NCBI GenBank assembly: GCA_045586995.1
Contig: JAZNBI010000110.1
Span: forward strand, 1-33,253
Origin: JAZNBI01 sp045586995
GTDB taxonomy: Bacteria; Bacillota; Clostridia; Oscillospirales; CAG-272
Direction: 5' to 3'
DNA length: 33,253 nt
Shown: positions 6,978 through 14,638 of the stretch, in pieces
Numbering within the stretch: the stretch's first letter is position 1
Layout of the letters: each line of letters opens with the position of its first letter
Notes under the pieces: generated by a model
What the model was told of the DNA's origin: nothing
What the model saw: the letters and a program-made list of their open reading frames with translations, nothing else
The model's database searches: none
Program-made: the position numbers and the translations under genes

Positions 6978-7784
6978 TTATTTTTGCTTAATTTTTTCCC
7001 ATTTTTCGTTCAAACATCCCATTTTCTGCTCTTCAATCGACTTATTTTCAGAAGAAACCGAAAATTCAAGCTGTTCAAAGCGTGCTATAAATTTATCGGT
7101 AGAAGCGTTAAGTGCCTGCTCAGCGTCTATATCAAGCTTACGACAAACGCTTGTAATTGTCAAAAGCAAGTCGCCTATTTCTTCTCTTATTTCTTCTTTT
7201 GAACCGTTTTCTATCGCCTTAAAAACCTCATCTCTCTCTTCATCAAGCTTTTTTAAGACCTCATCTACATTTTCAAAATCAAAGCACTTGGCTTTTTTCC
7301 CAACCTTCTGGGCTCTCATAAGTGCGGGGAGCATTTGGGGTATGGCCTTTAACTTATCCGAAACCGATATGCGTTTCTTTTCATCACTCTTTATTTTTTC
7401 CCAATTACTCAACACTTGTTCACTTGTATCTATATGCATTTCGGAAAACACGTGTGGATGTCTTGAAATGAGCTTTGTGCAAATCCCATTTAAAACATCA
7501 TCTATGCAAAATGCTTTCTCTTCTTTTGCTATCTGCGAATGGAACACTACTTGAAGCAATACATCTCCAAGCTCTTCACACATCAAAGTCATATCTGAGT
7601 TATCAATTGCCTCAATAACCTCATAGGTTTCTTCTATAATGTCGTTACGAATACTTTTGTGAGTTTGTTCCGCATCCCAAGGACAGCCGTCGGGAGAACG
7701 AAGAATTTCCATTATCAAAAGAAGATCATCCAGATTATAGCTGCTTTTTTCCTTTAAATATTTTTTCTTTAAGTCATTAGTCAT
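6978..7784 (-). CDS. mazG: nucleoside triphosphate pyrophosphohydrolase MazG
   Basis: A 268-residue protein with two MazG domains. The first (about 20-120) has GCPWDAEQTHKSIRNDIIEETYEV and the metal-binding EELGDVLLQVVFHS. The second (about 170-240) has LDEERDEVFKAI and EEIGDLLLTI. MazG hydrolyses NTPs to NMP and pyrophosphate as a house-cleaning enzyme. Bacillus subtilis YabN at the same locus carries an extra N-terminal tetrapyrrole-methylase domain, which is absent here, so this is the short MazG-only form. It starts 19 bp after the flippase gene, with AGGA about ten bases ahead of ATG, and probably shares that message. No terminator is visible after it. Confidence 0.95.
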   Translation of the reverse strand: MTNDLKKKYLKEKSSYNLDDLLLIMEILRSPDGCPWDAEQTHKSIRNDIIEETYEVIEAIDNSDMTLMCEELGDVLLQVVFHSQIAKEEKAFCIDDVLNGICTKLISRHPHVFSEMHIDTSEQVLSNWEKIKSDEKKRISVSDKLKAIPQMLPALMRAQKVGKKAKCFDFENVDEVLKKLDEERDEVFKAIENGSKEEIREEIGDLLLTITSVCRKLDIDAEQALNASTDKFIARFEQLEFSVSSENKSIEEQKMGCLNEKWEKIKQK

Positions 7785-7803
7785 TTAAAAAACATCCTTT
7801 TGT

Positions 7804-9483
7804 TTATTTTTGCTGCATAAGCTTTAATTTCAAAAAAACCTTATGAATTTTATCTCCGCTTGGAAGCATCAATATATCACTTTCATCCAAAGCACCTATT
7901 TTTATGGAAATTACAATATAGCTTACAACAGCAAATATTACGGCGATTGCAAAAGCCAAAGATCCGCTAACATTGAGAAATTTGAAAAGTACAGTATATA
8001 TTAACATAGATGCGCAAACCGAGATCACGGACGAAACAAACGTGCGCGCAAATATTTTCCCAATGCCGTCAAGAGAAGTCGAATATTTTCTTATAAAATA
8101 AAAGTTGACAAAAACCACCGCTAAACTGCAAATAAATGTGCTTATGGGAGCACCCATGACATTAATCGAAGGAATTCCTATTAAAACATATGAAAAAATT
8201 ATTTTTGCAACAGCACCGACAATCATAGATATAATCGGCTTTCCCTGCTTACCGTATGCCTGTAAAATCGCGTTTGTTTCGGTAATCAAGCAAGACAAGA
8301 ATACGGATATACCTAACGCGGACAGAAGCGGTGCACAAATATTTATAGCTTCATATTCGTTTGCGAAAAGTAACTGTAAAATTTGTTTTGAAAAAACGGT
8401 TATTGCCAAAGAACACGGCATCGCAATCAGCAGACATAATTTCAACGAAGACAACACGACAACCTTTTCGTTCTTAGTATCCTTTTTTTCAATTGAAGAT
8501 GCCAACATCGGCACGAGCGACAATGCCACCCCTGTGATAAGAGAAGGCGGAAGATTAAAAACCGGCAAAGCAAGTGTACTATAACTGCCATAGATTGCGT
8601 TCGCGACCGTCGATTCATATCCTATGTCCTGTAAGCGTCTTAGTATCATCGTCATATCTATAACACGAGTAATACTTATCACGGCCGAGCTGATAGTTAT
8701 CGGAATGGCGATATTTATAAGATTTCGAGCAACCGACAAACGGCTAAATGCAGAATCATTTATATCCTTCTCTTTTGACGACCGTTCACACATCTTAAAA
8801 ACAATCAAATAAAGCATAGAAAAAGCAATGCCCAGCGTCAATCCCAAAACGGCATATGCGGCAACTATCGGCAACTCATATCCTCGTTGTAATGCGATAT
8901 ATGCAAACAAAAGCCCTAACAAAAGTTTTCCTAATGTTTCTACAATTTGAGATATTGCTGTTGGCATCATATTCTGACATCCCTGAAAATATCCTCTGAT
9001 TGAGCTTGAAATACCAATAAAAAGCACCGTCGGAGAAATAGCAAGAATACAATAATAGGCGGCGTCATTCTTGATATATGATGAAAATTCCTTCGCAAAA
9101 ATTGCCATCAGAGCGGTTCCGAGCGTCCCCACAATAAAAAATATTATCATCGAAACCCGGAAAATTTTTCTTCCCAAAATATTTTTTTCGGATGCTCTCG
9201 CTTCCGAAACCATTTTTGATAGCGCAACAGGCAATCCCGAGGTGGATATAACATAAAAAAGCACATAAATCTCATATGCCGAATTAAAATATCCCATTCC
9301 CTCTGCCCCGAGAAGCTGCATCATCGGAATTTTATAAAGCAATCCTATTATTTTTACAAAAATCGTCGAAACGGTGAGTGCCGCCACCCCGGAAAAAAAT
9401 GTTTTTTTCTGCTTTAACGCAACATCTTCCACTGTGCCGATATCTTTCAAAATCAAGCCAATATCACCAACCTGTTCATTCAA
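7804..9483 (-). CDS. SpoVB/YabM-type polysaccharide (lipid-linked precursor) flippase, MOP superfamily
   Basis: A 559-residue integral membrane protein with about 14 hydrophobic segments and a family-typical opening (STIFVKIIGLLYKIPMMQLLGAEGMGYFNSAYEIY, about 39-73). SpoVB, YabM and MurJ belong to this exporter family, which moves lipid-linked oligosaccharide units across the membrane for wall or spore cortex synthesis. Its place before mazG matches Bacillus subtilis yabM, so that is the best counterpart; spoVB itself is also possible. The start overlaps the end of the amidohydrolase gene by eight bases. No clear ribosome-binding site precedes the ATG, and about 25 residues come before the conserved region, so a later start is possible. 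Confidence 0.85.
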   Translation of the reverse strand: MNEQVGDIGLILKDIGTVEDVALKQKKTFFSGVAALTVSTIFVKIIGLLYKIPMMQLLGAEGMGYFNSAYEIYVLFYVISTSGLPVALSKMVSEARASEKNILGRKIFRVSMIIFFIVGTLGTALMAIFAKEFSSYIKNDAAYYCILAISPTVLFIGISSSIRGYFQGCQNMMPTAISQIVETLGKLLLGLLFAYIALQRGYELPIVAAYAVLGLTLGIAFSMLYLIVFKMCERSSKEKDINDSAFSRLSVARNLINIAIPITISSAVISITRVIDMTMILRRLQDIGYESTVANAIYGSYSTLALPVFNLPPSLITGVALSLVPMLASSIEKKDTKNEKVVVLSSLKLCLLIAMPCSLAITVFSKQILQLLFANEYEAINICAPLLSALGISVFLSCLITETNAILQAYGKQGKPIISMIVGAVAKIIFSYVLIGIPSINVMGAPISTFICSLAVVFVNFYFIRKYSTSLDGIGKIFARTFVSSVISVCASMLIYTVLFKFLNVSGSLAFAIAVIFAVVSYIVISIKIGALDESDILMLPSGDKIHKVFLKLKLMQQK

Positions 9484-10765
9484 AATAATGCTCAGATACC
9501 CTCTTAAATTCGTATCTTAAGCGCTCGGTATCAATGGAAGTATACTCTCCTCTGTTAAAAAGTATTCGTCCGTCAACCATTGTTATTAAAACATCTGATG
9601 ATTTTGCGCTGTAAGCCATGGTTGAATATCCGTCAAAAAACGGAATGTTATTGAATGATTTCAGATTTAACAACACAATATCGGCTCTCATGCCACACTC
9701 TATTCTGCCGCAATCCTTTCTTCCTTGGGCCAACGCCCCGTTTACCGTTGCAGCATGAAATACATCAGCCGCCGTCACTATATTTGACTCGCCCGAAACA
9801 CTATTGCTAAGCAGTGCTGCATATTGCATTTCCTTAATGATATCAAGCGTATTATTTGAAGCAGCGCCGTCCGTACCGAGAGCTACATTTATCCCGCTTG
9901 AAAGTAGCTTTGAAAGTTTCATAATACCACTTCCAAGCTTAAGGTTACTTACAGGATTGTGCACAACGCTTACGTTTCGACTCTTTAAAACATCTATATC
10001 TTTATCATTAATCCAAACGCAATGTGCAGCGCTCGTCGGAATATCAAACGCGCCCACCGATTCGAAAAATTCCACGGGAGTTTTTCCGTATTTTTCAATA
10101 CATTTTAAATGCTCGTCCTCGGTTTCAGAAATATGCATTTGCATCTGCAAACCATTTTCTGCGGCATAGCCCGCAACCTCGCGGCAATATTTCGGCTTGT
10201 TTGTATATTCGGCATGAATCGAAATATCTGTTATGATTCTACCGTCTCCCGCGCCATTATATTTGGCTATAAGCTCTTGCGCCTCTTTAAAGCGTTTATC
10301 TTCTTTGATCCCCGCATCATCCTCAAAGGATACCAGTCCCCTCGCTAAATTTGCTTTTATACCTGTTTCAAGCACGGCTTTCCCTATAATATCCTCAAAC
10401 ATATACATATCGGAAAATGACGCAATTCCGCCCGCAAGCATTTCCGCTATTGAGAGCACAGTTCCCCAATATACGTTTTCGTTGTTTAATCGGTCCTCCG
10501 CAGCAAATATTTTATTCAACCAGTCTCCAAGACGTAACCCTTCGGCATATCCCCTGAAAAGAGTCATTGGACAATGGCAGTGCGCATTATAAAATGCCGG
10601 TATCAAAAGATTATACTCGCAATCCACGGTGGTTTCATATTTTGCACTCGGTTGTTCTATGCCCACATATTCAATTTTGCTATCACGCACACCGACAAAG
10701 ACATCGTCATTGCCAAATCCATATTCCGCGAGCAATCTCGCATTTTTAAAAATAACACTACTCAT
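9476..10765 (-). CDS. amidohydrolase, 5'-methylthioadenosine/S-adenosylhomocysteine deaminase-like
   Basis: A 429-residue metal-dependent hydrolase of the ATZ/TRZ/MtaD group. Visible metal and catalytic positions are His62 and His64 (NAHCHCPMTLFRG), His211 and Glu214 (MQMHISETEDEH), His248 (AAHCVWI) and Asp299 (LGTDGAASNN). The GYAEGLRLGDWL and VVHNPVSNLKLGSG segments fit MTA/SAH deaminases, which convert these purine nucleosides to their inosine forms in methyl-cycle salvage. Guanine or other aminopurine deaminases share the same fold, so the exact substrate is not certain. An AAGGA precedes the ATG. It starts 26 bp after hemZ and overlaps the flippase gene. Confidence 0.83.
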   Translation of the reverse strand: MSSVIFKNARLLAEYGFGNDDVFVGVRDSKIEYVGIEQPSAKYETTVDCEYNLLIPAFYNAHCHCPMTLFRGYAEGLRLGDWLNKIFAAEDRLNNENVYWGTVLSIAEMLAGGIASFSDMYMFEDIIGKAVLETGIKANLARGLVSFEDDAGIKEDKRFKEAQELIAKYNGAGDGRIITDISIHAEYTNKPKYCREVAGYAAENGLQMQMHISETEDEHLKCIEKYGKTPVEFFESVGAFDIPTSAAHCVWINDKDIDVLKSRNVSVVHNPVSNLKLGSGIMKLSKLLSSGINVALGTDGAASNNTLDIIKEMQYAALLSNSVSGESNIVTAADVFHAATVNGALAQGRKDCGRIECGMRADIVLLNLKSFNNIPFFDGYSTMAYSAKSSDVLITMVDGRILFNRGEYTSIDTERLRYEFKRVSEHYFE

Positions 10766-10791
10766 TAAAATTTATTCCTTGTATAATAATG

Positions 10792-12285
10792 TTAAATAAG
10801 ATTATTTTCTTTATAAAACTGTTCGGTTTTCTGTCTGATATCTAAGACACGGTCATCACGCAAATACTCATATGGATATTTGGGATTAAAAATACGAAGT
10901 ATTGACGAGCTTCCCGCTACTTCGGGAACATATTTAACAAGCTTGGTAACCGCACCTGCCCCGACAGAAAAAATAGAATGAACTTCTTCCATCATAAAAA
11001 TATTGTAAAGGCCTTCGGTATTTTCGAGCGCAAAGCCGACATTTTCAAAATTACCCACAGCATTTTTTTGACGATACATATAATATGGCTTATACCCCGC
11101 ATCCTGTGATTGTATTTGTGAATAATCAACACACTTTCCCGCATCGCCGCCTCGTAAGGAATACACTCCCTTGCCTGCTTTAATAATATCCGATGCCTTC
11201 TTTATGCAAAACGTATGTACCGTAATATTTTCGGGACGTAAAGCGAGAATTTGGTCAAACGTTGACGAAAACGTAGAAAAATTATCCCCAGGAAGTCCTA
11301 CTATCAAATCGGTATTTATATTCTTTATTCCTGCGTTACGAACCATATCAAACGCTCTGAAAAAATCGGCAGCTGTATGATTTCTTCCGATACCGCGCAA
11401 TATTTCGTCAGAAAGCGATTGCGGATTTACACTCATCCTTGTTATGCCGTATTTTTTTGCAATAGCAACTTTTCTTTCATTTATGGTATCAGGGCGTCCT
11501 GCTTCAAGTGTAAACTCCTCTAATGCAGAAACATCCGTGCACTCGGAAATTTTATTAAGTAAAAATTCAAGCTGCTTTTCATCAAGAGTAGTAGGTGTTC
11601 CTCCGCCTATATAAACCGTTTTTACACAAAGCCCCAAAGAACGAATAGTATCAAAAGTATATTCAATATCCTCTGCAAGTCTTATCAAATACTCCGGAAT
11701 CAGTGACAACAAGCGATTAGAGGTGTAAGAAACAAAAGAACAATACGAACATCTTGTGGGACAAAAAGGAATAGAAATATACACACTGCAATCCTTTTTA
11801 TCGGGTATTCCTATTATTTTTTCCTCGTTTAATGCAACATCGGTTGCCAATGCCGCTTTTTTTGGAATAACAAAATAATCTGTTGACAAAAGTTTTTTAA
11901 CTCTTGTTTTGCTAAATCCGCGTAAAAGCATTGACATTGCAACCTTTGAAGGTCTTACGCCTGTAAGCATACCCCAAGACGGACGATATCCGAGCATTTC
12001 TCCACAAACAGCTAAAATCGATGCTCCGATTGCAATTTTCTCTGTTCTCAAGCCAGGAATATCATCACGATATTCGCAAAAGCGTTCTGCGGTGCTTTGT
12101 TTTTCTCCTATTTGAAGCTTCGCAAAGGCACTCACACCATTCTCAAGTTTGGTTGTGTTCAATTCCAATATCGGAGTTCTTTCTGAAATCAGTTCATCAT
12201 CGGGAAATTTTTCTCCGGGAAAGAAAATCATACAAAGCATTTGGACATAATACTTATTTATTTTTTCATCAATAATTAATTTCAT
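10792..12285 (-). CDS. hemZ: radical SAM protein HemZ (oxygen-independent coproporphyrinogen III oxidase-like)
   Basis: A 497-residue protein with the radical SAM cluster motif CPTRCSYC (Cys175, Cys179, Cys182) and VKTVYIGGGTPTTL, as in HemN/HemW/HemZ proteins. It also has the long N-terminal extension of the clostridial HemZ group. HemN-type enzymes decarboxylate coproporphyrinogen III; HemZ activity is less well established, and no other haem genes lie here. The ATG at 12285 is chosen because AAGGA sits seven bases upstream. A frame start at 12321 has no such site and would overlap the dtd remnant. The ribosome-binding site directly adjoins the remnant's stop codon, as in a formerly coupled gene pair. 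Confidence 0.86.
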   Translation of the reverse strand: MKLIIDEKINKYYVQMLCMIFFPGEKFPDDELISERTPILELNTTKLENGVSAFAKLQIGEKQSTAERFCEYRDDIPGLRTEKIAIGASILAVCGEMLGYRPSWGMLTGVRPSKVAMSMLLRGFSKTRVKKLLSTDYFVIPKKAALATDVALNEEKIIGIPDKKDCSVYISIPFCPTRCSYCSFVSYTSNRLLSLIPEYLIRLAEDIEYTFDTIRSLGLCVKTVYIGGGTPTTLDEKQLEFLLNKISECTDVSALEEFTLEAGRPDTINERKVAIAKKYGITRMSVNPQSLSDEILRGIGRNHTAADFFRAFDMVRNAGIKNINTDLIVGLPGDNFSTFSSTFDQILALRPENITVHTFCIKKASDIIKAGKGVYSLRGGDAGKCVDYSQIQSQDAGYKPYYMYRQKNAVGNFENVGFALENTEGLYNIFMMEEVHSIFSVGAGAVTKLVKYVPEVAGSSSILRIFNPKYPYEYLRDDRVLDIRQKTEQFYKENNLI

Positions 12286-12295
12286 AAAAAATCCT

Positions 12296-12404
12296 TTATC
12301 TTTTTGATTTAAGATTTTCACTATCTGCTACGATAGCAACAGGTCCGCCGTTTACAACATAACAAGCATATCCTTGCCCAAATCTTCCCCGATTTAAGCT
12401 TGGC
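12296..12404 (-). pseudogene. dtd: C-terminal remnant of D-aminoacyl-tRNA deacylase (dtd)
   Basis: Between the rel stop and hemZ the minus strand has an open frame with no start codon. It encodes GRFGQGYACYVVNGGPV followed by AIVADSENLKSKR and TAA (12296-12298). This aligns without gaps to the DTD C-terminus (Escherichia coli GRFAADMQVSLVNDGPV), with 8 of 17 identical positions including the conserved N-x-GPV. DTD removes D-amino acids from mischarged tRNAs, and dtd commonly follows rel in Firmicutes. Here about the first 110 codons are missing and only about 30 recognisable codons remain. This points to an internal deletion that kept the 3' end carrying the hemZ ribosome-binding site. The decay is inferred; the short match leaves some doubt. 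Confidence 0.6.
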
Positions 12405-14627
12405 TTACGAAAATCCTCTCACAACGTCAACAACTCCGTCAAGCGATTTTAATCTTGATACAATACTGTTATATTGCTCTATATTTTTACAACTGATTTT
12501 TAAATTTATAATTGAGCGTTCCTTAGAGCGATTTTGAGTGTTTATTTGCAAAATCGGTATCTTCATATCAGCAAGCGCAACCGAAATATCTGCAAGCATA
12601 CCTATCTTGTCATAAACGTGAATTTGAATCAACGCTTCATATGAATTTTTAATAGCAGACGTATCTGATATGTCCCAATGAACATCGATCCACCTGTCAA
12701 TATTTTCGGCTTTTTCGCGACCGCTCTGCACATTCGGGCAATCGGTTTTATGAACGGAAATACCATATCCTTTAGTAACAAAACCAATAACTTTATCTCC
12801 TGGCAAAGGATTGCAGCACTTGGCAAACTTAACAAGACAACCGCTTTGACCGTCCACAATAATGCCACCGTTTGAGCTTATATTTTTCGGCTTGGCTGAA
12901 ATTTGAATTTGTTCTGCTGTGAGATCGGTGACCTCGGGCTCAGGACGAACAACCTTTTGAAACTCGTCTTTGAGCTTCATCATTATTTTAGATATGGATA
13001 GCCCTCCATATCCTATCGTATTATACATATCATCAACATTCATAAATCCGAAACGTTGAGCTATATTCTGCAAAATAATTGTTTTTTGAGCTTCGGTACA
13101 GCTTTCTGGCAAGCGCTTAAATTCATTATCAAGCGCAGATTTTCCGTAAAGTGTATTCTCTGCCTTTTTCTCTTTTTTAAACCACTGTCTGATTTTTGAC
13201 CTTGCTTCACTGGTTCTGACTATCTTCAACCAATCACGGCTCGGCCCCTTGGATGCCGATGAAGTAATAATTTCGACTATTTCTCCGTTTTGCGGGATGC
13301 GGTCTATCGGTACTATCATACCGTTTATTTTTGCACCGATCATTTTATTACCGACAGCGGAGTGTATTGTATAGGCAAAATCTATCACAGTTGAGCCCTG
13401 CGGTAATGAAACGACGTCGCCTTTTGGAGTAAATACAAAGGTTTCGTCATGAAAAATATCGGTTTTTAGGGCATGAATAAACTCATCGGAATCGCGAGCT
13501 GTATCCTCGGTTTCAATAAGCCTGGCGATCCACTCAAGCTTTTTATCAATTTCCTCTTTTGAGCGTTCGCCGGATTTATATTTCCAATGTGCCGCAATAC
13601 CGTACTCCGCAACGTGATGCATTTCCCACGTTCTGATCTGCACCTCAAAAGGAATTCCGTCACGTCCTATAACGGTCGTGTGCAGAGAGCGATACATATT
13701 GGGCTTCGGTGTCGAAATATAATCCTTAAACCTTCCCGGAATCGACTTGAACATTTCGTGGATAAGTCCGAGAACGGTATAGCAATCCAATTCTGTGTCT
13801 ACGATTATCCTCAACGCGTAAAAATCGTATATTTCATCAAAGCTTTTGCTTTGACTGAACATTTTCTTATAAATACTGTATACCGATTTAATACGCCCTT
13901 CAAGCATAAATTTGATATTATTTTCGGCAAGCTTCGAATCAACCGTAGAACGTATATTTTCAATAAATCCCAAGCTTTGACCGTACTTATTTTCAATGCT
14001 GCATTTTACTTCATCATAACCTATCGGGTCAAGATATATCAAGCCAAGATTTTCAAGCTCTTGCTTAATTTTCTGCATACCTAGGCGATGCGCAATAGGA
14101 GCATATACCTGCATTGTTTCGAGCGCGGTTATCCTTCTTTTTTCATCAGGTTTCGCCGCAAGAGTACGCATATTATGAACTCTGTCGCAAAGCTTTATAA
14201 AAATAACTCTTATGTCCTTCGACATAGCGATGAGCATTTTTCTTAAATTTTCAAGATGAATTTCTTCCTTGTCCTCGATTTTTAGTATAACAATTTTAGT
14301 AAGTCCATCCACAAGCATTGCAACATCCGCACCGAACTGCTTTTCAACCTCTTTAAGATTGGTTTTTTCTGCGCAGTCCTCTATTGTATCGTGTAAAAGT
14401 GCGGCGCAAATCGAATCGGTATCAAGTTCAAGTCCTGCAACTATCTCCGCCACCGCCACAGGATGAGATATATATTCCTCACCACTTACTCTAAATTGAC
14501 CTTGATGAAGATTTTTTGCATATTCGTATGCTTTGGAAATTTTTTCAAAATCATATTTTTTTCCTGTTGCATACAAAATGTCGAATAATCTTTTAATGTC
14601 TGTATGAACATTTGAATTATTATCCAT
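12405..14627 (-). CDS. rel: bifunctional (p)ppGpp synthetase/hydrolase Rel (RelA/SpoT family)
   Basis: A 740-residue protein of full Rel length. In order it has an HD hydrolase domain with intact HDTIED (about 79-84), a synthetase domain with GRFKDYISTPKPNMYRSLH (the RxKD form seen in bifunctional Rel enzymes), a TGS domain (about 385-450, PQGSTVIDFAYTIH), a zinc-finger-like region (CLVKFAKCCNPLPGD) and a C-terminal ACT domain. It makes and degrades the stringent-response alarmone at the ribosome. The ATG at 14627 has GAGGAGG just upstream. A start at 14654 would overlap recJ and place that site inside the gene. The gap to recJ is 11 bp, so the two are very likely co-transcribed. Confidence 0.96.
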   Translation of the reverse strand: MDNNSNVHTDIKRLFDILYATGKKYDFEKISKAYEYAKNLHQGQFRVSGEEYISHPVAVAEIVAGLELDTDSICAALLHDTIEDCAEKTNLKEVEKQFGADVAMLVDGLTKIVILKIEDKEEIHLENLRKMLIAMSKDIRVIFIKLCDRVHNMRTLAAKPDEKRRITALETMQVYAPIAHRLGMQKIKQELENLGLIYLDPIGYDEVKCSIENKYGQSLGFIENIRSTVDSKLAENNIKFMLEGRIKSVYSIYKKMFSQSKSFDEIYDFYALRIIVDTELDCYTVLGLIHEMFKSIPGRFKDYISTPKPNMYRSLHTTVIGRDGIPFEVQIRTWEMHHVAEYGIAAHWKYKSGERSKEEIDKKLEWIARLIETEDTARDSDEFIHALKTDIFHDETFVFTPKGDVVSLPQGSTVIDFAYTIHSAVGNKMIGAKINGMIVPIDRIPQNGEIVEIITSSASKGPSRDWLKIVRTSEARSKIRQWFKKEKKAENTLYGKSALDNEFKRLPESCTEAQKTIILQNIAQRFGFMNVDDMYNTIGYGGLSISKIMMKLKDEFQKVVRPEPEVTDLTAEQIQISAKPKNISSNGGIIVDGQSGCLVKFAKCCNPLPGDKVIGFVTKGYGISVHKTDCPNVQSGREKAENIDRWIDVHWDISDTSAIKNSYEALIQIHVYDKIGMLADISVALADMKIPILQINTQNRSKERSIINLKISCKNIEQYNSIVSRLKSLDGVVDVVRGFS

Positions 14628-14638
14628 AAATCCTCCTC

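Noticed and set aside
8105..8584. 159-codon open frame on the plus strand opposite the flippase gene
   Set aside because: It is antisense to a well-supported membrane protein, shows no family pattern, and lacks a ribosome-binding site; it is a shadow frame.
12286..12321. HemZ start at 12321 adding 12 residues
   Set aside because: There is no ribosome-binding site, and it would run over the dtd remnant's stop region. The ATG at 12285 has AAGGA at an ideal distance.
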